From positions 171,853 through 235,852 of the forward strand of contig NZ_FRDA01000008.1 in the NCBI RefSeq assembly GCF_900143095.1: a stretch of DNA of 64,000 bases, in the 5' to 3' direction. Made by a program: the position numbers and the translations under genes. The stretch comes from Pseudomonas asturiensis (GTDB taxonomy: Bacteria > Pseudomonadota > Gammaproteobacteria > Pseudomonadales > Pseudomonadaceae). This document shows, in pieces, positions 36,265 to 44,606 of this stretch. Position 1 is the stretch's first letter. Every line of letters begins with the position of its first letter. The notes beneath the pieces were generated by a model. That model saw only the letters and a program-made list of their open reading frames with translations, ran no database searches and was not told the origin of the DNA.

Positions 36265-36699
36265 ACGCGTCAACGGCTGATCGTCTTGGTAGCTATGCCT
36301 TTGTTGGCTCGGACGACACGCTGGTCATCGTGGAAGGTGATTCCAGTGGAATCACTTTTTGCCACGCTCTAGGTGACACGACCGGCAGCGCTTCCGACAC
36401 CAACCGGGGTGATTCCAGTGGAATCACCCATCATTCCGTTCTGGGTAGTGAGACGAAGCTCGCCTTGTACACCATCAGGACTGATTCCACTGGAATCACT
36501 CTGGCACCAAAGCTGGGGGATGCCCGCTGCATCACTGCGGGCAGTGTTCTAGATGATTCATCGATGACAACCCTCGCGAGCGCGCCCGCCGCCAAAAAAC
36601 CAATCCGTCCAAGAAACGGTTTGTTACTGACCACACCTTACGGGCGGGGGCAGTCTTGCCGCGCCTATTCAATTTCTTCTTATAAAGGAAGCGCTCAGC
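36265..36699 (+). other. Spacer between STY4528 and TIGR03761 genes with palindrome family B
   Basis: This 435-base interval has a long open frame (36261-36707, TTG start, 148 codons) whose product is repetitive and low in hydrophobic structure, with DSSGIT coded by the palindromes. It has no clear ribosome binding site. It may be a degenerate or chance frame over a cis-acting region; I do not call it a gene. Confidence 0.5.
36338..36499. repeat. Palindrome family B: three copies of TGATTCCASTGGAATCA
   Basis: Copies are at 36338-36356 (perfect 19-base GTGATTCCA-G-TGGAATCAC), 36407-36429 (23 bases, GGGTGATTCCA arms) and 36482-36498 (centre C). Centre-to-centre spacing is about 71 and 72 bases, close to seven helical turns. 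The sequence differs from family A, so a different protein is expected to bind. An origin or centromere role is inferred. Confidence 0.8.
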
Positions 36700-37479
36700 A
36701 TGGCTGACAACTTTCAGCTCAACATCGGTTCGTTGCGTTCCAGTGTAAACTTGACCCTGCACACTCACCACGCATCACGTCTGTGGTTCGGTCGTCAACG
36801 CACCGAGGGCAAACCGGGCATGATCGGCCTGAGCGGGTTTGCAAACATCCTCAATCGCATAAAGCGCGGGTGCGAGCAGGATGATCCATATTCAGACTGG
36901 TTTCTCCTTCTTATAGAAGAAAAGATCGAAAGCTCCGAGCAGGAGATGAAGGACATCGACAACAGGCTGGACGAGGTAATGGCCTCGTTACCCGCGATGC
37001 TATCCATAGGCCAGAACCTTTCAGTCCAGCCGGTCACCCTGCCCCTCTTTCTCTCCACACCCTTGGCTTTCAAAGCCGTGTACCTGCTGACCGCTTACGA
37101 CGAGCTGGTACGACGTATCCTCTTGGCGAGTCACGTCGGTTTGATCGACAACCATGCAAAAGGGCAATGGCTGGATGAAGGCGCTGCCATTCTGCGCCGT
37201 CTGTTCGGCCTGAGTCAGCGCTACAAATTCTCAGGCGCAAGCAGAGGCGACTTCGCAGCGAAAAATGCCCGCTCTGAGCTTGCACGCGAGATGTACGCAC
37301 CTTTCGGTGAGATCCCACAGGACATCCTTGAAGGTACGCGCAAATCCAAGTTCGCCCCAGCGCTGAGCACAGGTCCCGCCTCGACTTTCAACGAGGACGA
37401 TCAGGACGAGGGAGAGGATTTCATCTCGATGGACAAGGCTCCTGCAGCACCACTGCCGCGTACAGAGTCTGAAGAGTGA
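36700..37479 (+). CDS. TIGR03761-family integrating conjugative element protein
   Basis: A 259-residue protein of the PFL_4669 type found in this element class. It opens with MADNFQLNIGSLRSSVNLTLHT-like sequence and contains the RLWFGRQRTEGKPG segment and an FEI-like C-terminal acidic tail. Function is unknown, but the gene always sits in the replication and recombination block. A weak ATAAAGGAAG ribosome binding site precedes the ATG. Its stop overlaps the DUF3158 start. Confidence 0.8.
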   Translation: MADNFQLNIGSLRSSVNLTLHTHHASRLWFGRQRTEGKPGMIGLSGFANILNRIKRGCEQDDPYSDWFLLLIEEKIESSEQEMKDIDNRLDEVMASLPAMLSIGQNLSVQPVTLPLFLSTPLAFKAVYLLTAYDELVRRILLASHVGLIDNHAKGQWLDEGAAILRRLFGLSQRYKFSGASRGDFAAKNARSELAREMYAPFGEIPQDILEGTRKSKFAPALSTGPASTFNEDDQDEGEDFISMDKAPAAPLPRTESEE

Positions 37480-38051
37480 TGCTCAATACGACGCACTCGG
37501 TCCCGGGAGGTCACACCCTGCAACACGGTGCCTTCCAGCCCCTACAACAGGATGCCTTCGCAGGACTGCAACATGCGCCCTTCCTAAAAGGCCTTTTAAA
37601 ACCTTTTAAAGGTAAGGGGGGGATGCTCCAGTTGGCCGAGCTTTGCCGTTCCCTTGAAGGTGATTTGAATGCACTGGCAGAGGATCAAGTGCTGGCCCAG
37701 GCAAACCGGCATCCATACACCCTCTTGCCTGTTCGGATGGTTCGACAACGCACAAGCGCTGGCACAGTGTTTCTTCGCTGGCAAGAAATGGGGACGCGGC
37801 AGATGGGCGTCAACGTCTGGTCCAATTTGTTGACGGACCCCCGTACTCCAGAATCGCTGCTCCAAGACCTGCACTCCATGGAACAGCAGCGCGTTGCTTT
37901 GAACATGCAAATAAGTCTGGTCCATACCATCGGCCGACAGGCCGCCGAGTGCGCCGAGAAGATGGCCCAATCAGATGCCGTTTACACAGGACGGCTGCAA
38001 CAGATCTCACAATCCAGCGGCACTACCCCACACACCCAGAAGGAGTCCTAA
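37479..38051 (+). CDS. DUF3158 family integrating conjugative element protein
   Basis: A 190-residue protein matching DUF3158, another conserved member of the element backbone. PFLKGLLKPFKGKGG and LFLRW-type segments are visible; the C-terminal 50 residues are helical. The ATG overlaps the previous TGA (TGATG). Role unknown, probably with the single-strand binding protein encoded directly downstream. Confidence 0.72.
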   Translation: MLNTTHSVPGGHTLQHGAFQPLQQDAFAGLQHAPFLKGLLKPFKGKGGMLQLAELCRSLEGDLNALAEDQVLAQANRHPYTLLPVRMVRQRTSAGTVFLRWQEMGTRQMGVNVWSNLLTDPRTPESLLQDLHSMEQQRVALNMQISLVHTIGRQAAECAEKMAQSDAVYTGRLQQISQSSGTTPHTQKES

Positions 38052-38052
38052 C

Positions 38053-38511
38053 ATGGGCACATCAGTAGATTGGGAAGGCAATATCGGCTCTGCTCCAGAA
38101 TTCAAAGAGTTCGCCAACGGCAACAAGGATCCACGCCGCTTGCTACGGCTGAACGTTTACTTCGACAACTCGATTCCGAAAACCGATGGGACAGGCTATG
38201 AGGACCGGGGAGGATTCTGGGCCAATGTCGAGCTCTGGCACAAAGAAGCAGAGCACTATGCCAACATTTATCAGAAGGGTATGAGGGTACTGATACAAGG
38301 CCGGGCGGTCATGGATACCTGGACCAAGGATGGGGAGGACTTTTCGGCGTTGAAGGTGCAGGCTACACGCGTGGCGATCCTTCCCGCAAGGATTGACGCT
38401 GTGCACTTGACCCAGTCCCAACCTCAACAGGCGACTCGGACGCAGCCGACCCCGCGGGCACAGAACAACAACGATGCTCCACCGGATTTCGACGACGATA
38501 TTCCTGTGTAG
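38053..38511 (+). CDS. ssb: Single-stranded DNA-binding protein of the integrative element
   Basis: A 152-residue OB-fold protein of the STY4534 class. The core (about 1-110) reads like SSB (FWANVELWHKEAEHYANIYQKG and GRAVMDTW) and the C-terminus ends in the acidic tip FDDDIPV that recruits partner proteins. AGGAG lies eight bases before the ATG. It should coat single strands during conjugative transfer or replication. In related elements topB and further genes follow; here cargo follows instead. Confidence 0.85.
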   Translation: MGTSVDWEGNIGSAPEFKEFANGNKDPRRLLRLNVYFDNSIPKTDGTGYEDRGGFWANVELWHKEAEHYANIYQKGMRVLIQGRAVMDTWTKDGEDFSALKVQATRVAILPARIDAVHLTQSQPQQATRTQPTPRAQNNNDAPPDFDDDIPV

Positions 38512-38755
38512 GACGTTCATCCAAAAAATTGCGCCCTCTGCGTGAGGCTGCTGGTGGAAACGAATCTGATCAGCGTCGTTCTTCACCAGCACGGAGCTCC
38601 TTCTGACTTCTCGCTCAAGGCAGCAAAAACGTCCTTTGCGTGCATCAGCAAGAAGCTGCGGAGCTTGCGACTGTCATACACCCTGCAGTTTGAAAAAATC
38701 GGCTCGTTCGTGAAGCCTTGGATGTATTAAATCCACTCCTCGGGAATCCTCAGTT

Positions 38756-38956
38756 GTGAGAGCAGCCCCTACTGCGATACACGAGACTTCGGATCGGCGA
38801 CGCTGCAACAACCCTCACCAGGCCGTGATGCGCGCCGGGGCTGAAGCAGCGCGTAATAGCATCCCCGTCCACGAATGCCCCTACCGACACCCTGCAATGC
38901 GCTCATCGTGGCTAAAGGGTTTTGCCCAGGAGCAACAGCAGAGCTTCGATTTCTGA
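38756..38956 (+). CDS. Rmf/CrpP-like small protein
   Basis: About 66 residues from GTG 38756, or 42 from ATG 38828. The conserved core is AGAEAARNSIPVHECPYRHP followed by RSSWLKGF, which resembles the GxxAxxxGxxxxxCPY...W..G pattern of ribosome modulation factor and the mobile-element CrpP proteins. CrpP proteins were first linked to ciprofloxacin resistance, a claim since debated. The flanking gaps 38512-38755 and 38957-39062 hold no convincing gene. Confidence 0.55.
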   Translation: MRAAPTAIHETSDRRRCNNPHQAVMRAGAEAARNSIPVHECPYRHPAMRSSWLKGFAQEQQQSFDF

Positions 38957-39062
38957 CTTTCAAAGAGATAAACCCATCCACTCGACGTTTACGGTTACTC
39001 ATGGCGAGCGCAGATCATGTCTAGGACAGTTCTGCGCTAAGTCACTCTGAGCTCTTTGATTC

Positions 39063-40970
39063 ATGACAGCCGAGGCCAACTGCGACACGTCGCGCTCTCC
39101 TATTCTTCTCAAACTTAATACGTTTTCAGCCCGGCATCGTGCCGTCGCGCAAACCTGGGCGGACCACTTCAAGGTGCTGCACGACTACCGCGACAGATTC
39201 ATGCTCGACTACCTGAAATTCACCTCATCAACCAGATGTTGGTTCGTTGCTCTCGGGGATGGTGAGGGTGAAGGTTCTGGAGCGCGTAAAGCACTGGCGC
39301 GATTCGGCAGCCAACTTCAGTACTTCGACGGGCGTCAAATTTGGGCAATAGCTTTTAAGCCCAACGATCGAGTTCCTCTCAAGCCACCGACATCAAAAGC
39401 AGCTTTACAACTGGCTAACCGCTTTTTCGAAAGACAAACATCGGGTAGCAGTCTCGCTCTGCTCACTACATTTACCAAACGAGCTCGTGCCCTAGCAGCA
39501 GCTGAATCACTAGCCAGTCTGGGCAGTAAAGTGTACCGACCGTATGGCCATGAGCCCTCTCAGGAAGGAGCAAACAGGCGATTTTTTGGACCGCGAAATC
39601 AGTTCTATATCTCCAACATGGGCGGATCCTTAAAACTGTTCTGGCAGCACTTGGACCAGCGGCTATTGCACGCTGTTCGATCAGTGCAATGCCCTTCCGC
39701 ACAGCTCTACAACTGGCTAGCCAGTGGTGATAGCAACCGGCGACTTCAAGCATTGAAAGCACAGCCGGTGTTAGTGCCTGTGTTGGTGATTGGGCAGGAC
39801 GTTCCTTGGCCGTTGATGGCTACGGGCGTGCCTCAGCTGTGCCCTTGGGCCGACTTGCAAGAGGTATGCGTCTTATGGGATGACGACTTCATGCTGGACG
39901 GGGCCGAGTTCGTGGGGCGAACCGCTGACCATGGGTTACCTTTGAATAAAGTGTTTGCATGGCTTTTCTCTGCGCCGTTAGCGGCGATTCGCCACCTTGG
40001 TCAGCAAAGGGTGTACGACACGAGTAGCGCACTTAGCCGCTTGAATTTCGAAGGTCTTGAAGGCGGCTGGCACGATTTGATAGCCGGAGCGCGGCTGGGC
40101 AATCGCCGCCCGAATACCAGGTCCGAGTGGCGATCGTTTTACTCGATACGTTCTTCGATACCGTGGCAATTGCTCATATCGTTGCGTGACATGAACAACT
40201 TTTTGAAAGGATGCCCCACTGACTGGGCAGATCCTGCATGGACGGAGATCATTGCCAAGTTGGTAGATCTGAGAGAGCTGTTCGACAATCTGGATAGAAT
40301 TGGCAGCCGACAGTCAGCAAGCATTAGAGCGCGCCTCCACACTTTCGTGGGGTCGTTGACGTTCAGGCAACTATCCAATTTCGTAGATGCCTTTCATGCT
40401 GCACTCATTGATATCAGAGCAAACCTGGAGCGAGATATCCCGCCCGAACCTTCAGATTCCTTCACAACCTGGCCAGGCTTGCTGCTTAATATTGCTCCTA
40501 TCACCTGTGAAGCGACCGGTCTGCAGATTGTCGAGCTGAACTGCCCTGATGACCTGGACCGCGAACATCAGTCTATGGGGCACTGCATCGACTCGTACGA
40601 CTACCGCGCGTTCTTAGGCGATTGCCGACTTCTGTCGATCCGCTCTGATGGACAACCCCTAGCATCGGTAGAACTCATTCTCGGGCAGTCTCGGGATGTA
40701 AGTGCTACAGGTGAATGGACGCTCAAGCATCTCCAGGTCGCTCAAATCAGAGGGCACCGAAACAGAACTCCGGCCGACACGTCATCTGAGATGAAGACAT
40801 TTGAATGGTTCATTGCGGCTGTCCGGGGCGGTCATATTCCAGTAAACCTGGAATGGCCAAACAGAGCGTTGAAAATGTCGCGCTACGCTGACGCGAACTC
40901 TATCTTCAACATACGATTTGGGGAACAGGTCACCAGCTGGGTTGAGCATTACATGGAAAGGGGGCTCTGA
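39063..40970 (+). CDS. PcfJ-like domain protein
   Basis: A 635-residue protein. The C-terminal quarter carries the PcfJ-like signature: REHQSMGHCIDSYDYR near residue 512, then LLSIRSDGQPLASVEL and LKHLQVAQIRGHRNRTP. PcfJ-like proteins occur on conjugative elements and phages and have no settled function. The N-terminal 450 residues are not recognised; residues 20-200 look alpha/beta. The SNF2 helicase gene begins two bases after its stop, so the two are probably made together. Confidence 0.65.
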   Translation: MTAEANCDTSRSPILLKLNTFSARHRAVAQTWADHFKVLHDYRDRFMLDYLKFTSSTRCWFVALGDGEGEGSGARKALARFGSQLQYFDGRQIWAIAFKPNDRVPLKPPTSKAALQLANRFFERQTSGSSLALLTTFTKRARALAAAESLASLGSKVYRPYGHEPSQEGANRRFFGPRNQFYISNMGGSLKLFWQHLDQRLLHAVRSVQCPSAQLYNWLASGDSNRRLQALKAQPVLVPVLVIGQDVPWPLMATGVPQLCPWADLQEVCVLWDDDFMLDGAEFVGRTADHGLPLNKVFAWLFSAPLAAIRHLGQQRVYDTSSALSRLNFEGLEGGWHDLIAGARLGNRRPNTRSEWRSFYSIRSSIPWQLLISLRDMNNFLKGCPTDWADPAWTEIIAKLVDLRELFDNLDRIGSRQSASIRARLHTFVGSLTFRQLSNFVDAFHAALIDIRANLERDIPPEPSDSFTTWPGLLLNIAPITCEATGLQIVELNCPDDLDREHQSMGHCIDSYDYRAFLGDCRLLSIRSDGQPLASVELILGQSRDVSATGEWTLKHLQVAQIRGHRNRTPADTSSEMKTFEWFIAAVRGGHIPVNLEWPNRALKMSRYADANSIFNIRFGEQVTSWVEHYMERGL

Positions 40971-40972
40971 CC

Positions 40973-42925
40973 GTGGCAATGCCAAGACTGATGAACAAGC
41001 GCCCTGTCCTACTGCGAAAAGCTATTTACGATGGCTACGACTTCGGGCTTTCCCTGAGTTATCTCGAAGGTGCCAACAAGCTGTTGTTACGCCGAGGCGG
41101 TTTTTTCATACGCCGATCTGATCACCCACTGAATCAGTTCTGGCGTGTGCCCAAGGCCAAGTTGCTCGATGACTTGGACGTGCTCTATAGCGAACTGGCC
41201 GAGCTCGCAGATGGCAAACATATCGAAAGCTGGCAAGCATTCAGGGACAGAATTACCGCTGCCCAGTCAGATACTCACCGTGATGCGTTCTCCTGGGGGA
41301 TGAAGTTCCGACTCGCACCGTTAGCAGAAGGCGGCGTGATCCTGTCGGGGGATTTTCATCCTGGTGCGGTAGCCATCGCCAAGCGCATGCGTGGGATATT
41401 CCTCTCGGCAGCCAAAGCATGGCGGGTGACAGGCACAGCAGAGTTGGTGCGTAGCAACCTGATTCTGGAACTGGGTTTGGCCGAGGATCAGTTTGAGATT
41501 CTGGATACCCTTCAAGAGCTGCTCGCTGACGGCTCAGTTTCGCCGGTACGTGAGGTCACCAGCATTAGTCTGGGCGGTTACTCTCCTGAGTCGACAAAGA
41601 CCGAGGAGGAAGTTTCTGACTCAGGCATCTACCTCGCCTCTGTTCCCTCTATCAAAACCACTGAGCTTACGAACGTAGAGATCAATAAGGCTCTGGAAGA
41701 ATTCTCGCTGATGGATCATCAGCCAGCAGGTATTAGACATCTGCTGCATCGCACGAGCGCACTGCTCGCCGACGACATGGGTCTTGGCAAAACTCGCCAG
41801 GCGGTAATTGCCGCTGGTATACGTGCCCGAGGCAAACCGGTTCTGGTGATTGTGCTCAACAGCCTGATCATCAACTGGCAACGCGAGATATTAATGGTGT
41901 TTCCCCAGGCTCAGATCGCCATGCAAACCTTTGATGCGAATGCAGATTGGATCATCGTTAACTACGAACGCCTGGGTGATTTTGTCATGCACGCGAGCTG
42001 TTTCGCGGTGATGGTCATTGACGAGGCTCACCGACTCAAAGAGCCCACTGCTGCGTGGACACGCCATGGTTTCGATATCGCGGCCCAGGTACAGAACCGC
42101 TACCTGTTGACGGGTACACCTGTGCTCAACCGAGAGGCAGAGCTGCACACACTCCTCAGGCTTTCTGGCCATCCGATCGGTCAACTGCCCCTCAATGAGT
42201 TCTGTGAGCGATTCGCCGGCAGTCCTGAGTTTCGCAAGACGCTTCGAGATGAAATATCTGACTGGATGCTTCGCCGCCGCAAGGACGTACTGCCCAACCT
42301 GAAAGGCAAACAGCGGCAGACTGTTCCAGTGGTGCTGAGCAAGATTGAGCGTGATGAGTACAACCAGATCATGCGCAGCGATCAGCATCGATTCGCAAGG
42401 CTGGGTGGACTGCGTCAACTACTTGAGCGAGTGAAAGTCCGGATCGTGGCGGACCTGATGGCCGAACTGGACGTGGACGACAAGGTGATCCTCTTCTGCG
42501 AGTATCAGGAGTCCGTGGCCACGTTGCGTGAACACTGCCTCAAGATGGGAATCGGGTGCGTTACGTTGGTGGGGAGTGACTCACCCAAGAGGAGGCAGAA
42601 GGCGATTGATGCTTTCCAGCAGGATCCGGACTGCAGGGTGTTTATCGGGACACGGTCGGCTGCAGGCACAGGTTACAACCTCACAGCGGCCAACTATGTC
42701 TTTTTCCTCGGGCTGCCATGGACACCAGGGTTGCAGGATCAAGCTGAGGATCGGGCCTATCGCAACGGGCAACTGCGCATGGTCGTCGTCAAAATTCCGT
42801 TAGCAGAGGACACCATCGATCAGCAGCTGTGGCAGATGCTCATGGACAAGCGTGCCCTGGCAAGCGATCTGATCGACCCGGAAGCTGAAGAGGCAAGCAA
42901 AAAGGCACTTGCAGAGACTCTTTGA
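40973..42925 (+). CDS. SNF2-family (SMARCAL1-like) DNA helicase/translocase
   Basis: A 650-residue protein. The SNF2 ATPase core spans about 250-640: Walker A ADDMGLGKT near 270, DEAH in MVIDEAHRLKE near 345, LTGTPVLNRE near 375, and the C-terminal lobe with FCEYQESVATL and SAAGTGYNL, ending DQAEDRAYRNGQ. The N-terminal 230 residues may recognise DNA or partner. GTG 40973 has a GGGGG ribosome binding site; ATG 40979 is an alternative. Relatives remodel forks or act in phage defence. It is cargo, not part of the usual backbone. Confidence 0.85.
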   Translation: MAMPRLMNKRPVLLRKAIYDGYDFGLSLSYLEGANKLLLRRGGFFIRRSDHPLNQFWRVPKAKLLDDLDVLYSELAELADGKHIESWQAFRDRITAAQSDTHRDAFSWGMKFRLAPLAEGGVILSGDFHPGAVAIAKRMRGIFLSAAKAWRVTGTAELVRSNLILELGLAEDQFEILDTLQELLADGSVSPVREVTSISLGGYSPESTKTEEEVSDSGIYLASVPSIKTTELTNVEINKALEEFSLMDHQPAGIRHLLHRTSALLADDMGLGKTRQAVIAAGIRARGKPVLVIVLNSLIINWQREILMVFPQAQIAMQTFDANADWIIVNYERLGDFVMHASCFAVMVIDEAHRLKEPTAAWTRHGFDIAAQVQNRYLLTGTPVLNREAELHTLLRLSGHPIGQLPLNEFCERFAGSPEFRKTLRDEISDWMLRRRKDVLPNLKGKQRQTVPVVLSKIERDEYNQIMRSDQHRFARLGGLRQLLERVKVRIVADLMAELDVDDKVILFCEYQESVATLREHCLKMGIGCVTLVGSDSPKRRQKAIDAFQQDPDCRVFIGTRSAAGTGYNLTAANYVFFLGLPWTPGLQDQAEDRAYRNGQLRMVVVKIPLAEDTIDQQLWQMLMDKRALASDLIDPEAEEASKKALAETL

Positions 42926-43052
42926 CTGAGCCCCAGAGTACAGAGCCGTAGTCGCAACACAGCAAGTGACAAAGCCGCTATTATTATTCCAATTGTCGTG
43001 GGTCGAACTGCCCATCAGCCTTATATCTATATGTTTGCCAAGGGAGCTGCAC

Positions 43053-43301
43053 ATGCTGGAATCAACTCATTCAAACATCACCCTAATATTGTCGAAAATC
43101 TCAAAAATTGGCAGTCGCTGCGGGATAATGCTCATCGTTTGTTATGTCGTGCTTTCGCTGATGTCCGCATACATGGACCCCAATTTCGACCAGCACCGCC
43201 TAGCTGAAGACTTTGCACCCTTCATAATTTTTGCCATCGGTGTCAATGTGGTTTGCCAGCTTGTGATTATGATGATTCGGACCAAGGCAAATTCCGACTG
43301 A
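43053..43301 (+). CDS. Small two-helix membrane protein
   Basis: An 82-residue protein with membrane segments at about 22-40 and 57-76. ATG 43053 is preceded by AGGGAG; the longer frame from 42966 lacks a ribosome binding site. I recognise no family. It sits between the SNF2 helicase and the pilus operon. Confidence 0.55.
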   Translation: MLESTHSNITLILSKISKIGSRCGIMLIVCYVVLSLMSAYMDPNFDQHRLAEDFAPFIIFAIGVNVVCQLVIMMIRTKANSD

Positions 43302-43353
43302 AACGCGCCCATCGATCATCAGCGCCAAGCTCTGATCAACTGATTGATTGAGA

Positions 43354-43371
43354 GGGCAGCCTTTACTGCCC
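43354..43371 (+). terminator. Hairpin upstream of the thin-pilus operon
   Basis: GGGCAG and CTGCCC pair around CCTTTA. It may terminate transcription from the small membrane protein gene, although the T-run is weak. The remainder of 43302-43487 presumably holds the pilL promoter, which I could not place. Confidence 0.4.
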
Positions 43372-43487
43372 TACCTTCAAATTTCCCCAGCCCGATAACC
43401 TGAACCGATCCGTTAAGGGTTTAGCCGTGCTTTGCCTTAAGAGCGCTGGCAACTTGACCACCATCAAGAAATGGGGTCAAGGCACAC

Positions 43488-44606
43488 ATGATCAGGCAGC
43501 TCTCCACACTTTCCATTCTCGCGCTGTTCGCCGGATGTACGTCTGTTGCGGAAAAAACGGATGGACCAGCTTATGACGGCAGCCAGAGTGCAGAACTGCT
43601 TTCGCCTGATCTGTATTCAACAACCTCCAGCCGGGAACCGACGGTTCGGTACGGAAGATACGCCCTGGTGAACACTGCTCCAGAACTCGAGCAGCGTGAC
43701 CTAATGGCGCAAATCATAGATGTCAGTATTCCTGCCAACATGCATCCCTCTGTTCAAGATGCGATGCACTACGTCGTAAGCCGCTCGGGCTATACCTTGT
43801 GTCCTCCGAGCACTGAGCATGTAAATATCCTATTCACTCGGCCCCTCCCAGCAGCACAGTACAAGCTCGGCCCTATGAGTCTGCGCAACACTCTGCAGGT
43901 GCTTGCAGGTCCAGCATGGCAGGTTAAGGTCAATGAGGTGACGCGCGGTGTTTGTTTTGCACTGAGGCCAGGCTACAAACCGCCGGATGTCCCGAAGCCC
44001 GCATTGCTAGCTCCAACTTCAGTACCGTCGAGTACTGGTGCACTTCCTTCTGCCAAGACCTCAAGCGCCGTGACTGTGGTCACAGCACCAGCGGCAGCTG
44101 CGCCATTCACGAAGGACCTGGCACCCGCAACTGATCCAAATCTAGCGACTGGTGTAAAGAGCAACCTGCAGCCAAAAGCAACCATCAGCACCCCAGCCAA
44201 GGAAGGCTCCCCTACACAGCAAAATCCTGCGCCCGCTGCAGCGGTGGCGGCGAAAACCGCTGCTCCCACGCCGGTACCGCGAGCTGCGACCGTTTCCAAT
44301 ACTGGGCGTACTCCGCCTGAGCCTGGCCCCCTACCTGCCCCTGCACTCCAGGAAAACTGGGATGCTCCAGTGGGCAGCACCTTGCGCCAGACTGTGGAAG
44401 GCTGGGCAAAAAAAGCGAACTGGCAGCTGATTTGGGCGCCTGCTGACCTGGACTACCCAATTGAGGCGGCCTTGCAGTTCCGTGGCAGCTTTGTAGAAGC
44501 CATCACCCAAATATTCCCCCTATACGACAGCGCAAGACGCCCATTCACAGTCAACGGGAACGTCGCGCAGCGCATTCTTCATATCTCCGAGAGGGAAAAA
44601 AAATGA
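43488..44606 (+). CDS. pilL: PilL: type IVb thin-pilus lipoprotein with TcpQ-like C-terminus
   Basis: A 372-residue lipoprotein with lipobox LFAGC (Cys17). The PilL N-terminal domain is at about 50-160 (DLMAQIIDVSIPANMHPSV), followed by an alanine/proline/threonine-rich linker (about 165-285) and a TcpQ-like domain (about 295-372). It is the first gene of the conjugative pilus operon, which in this element class builds the pilus needed for mating in liquid. Its stop overlaps the pilN start by four bases. Confidence 0.87.
   Translation: MIRQLSTLSILALFAGCTSVAEKTDGPAYDGSQSAELLSPDLYSTTSSREPTVRYGRYALVNTAPELEQRDLMAQIIDVSIPANMHPSVQDAMHYVVSRSGYTLCPPSTEHVNILFTRPLPAAQYKLGPMSLRNTLQVLAGPAWQVKVNEVTRGVCFALRPGYKPPDVPKPALLAPTSVPSSTGALPSAKTSSAVTVVTAPAAAAPFTKDLAPATDPNLATGVKSNLQPKATISTPAKEGSPTQQNPAPAAAVAAKTAAPTPVPRAATVSNTGRTPPEPGPLPAPALQENWDAPVGSTLRQTVEGWAKKANWQLIWAPADLDYPIEAALQFRGSFVEAITQIFPLYDSARRPFTVNGNVAQRILHISEREKK

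Noticed and set aside
36261..36707. A 148-codon frame between the STY4528 and TIGR03761 genes
   Set aside because: It has a TTG start, no ribosome binding site and a repetitive product dictated by palindromic DNA. A cis-acting region is the simpler reading.
38542..38730. A 62-codon frame downstream of ssb
   Set aside because: Weak start context, no recognisable motif and no coupling to neighbours.
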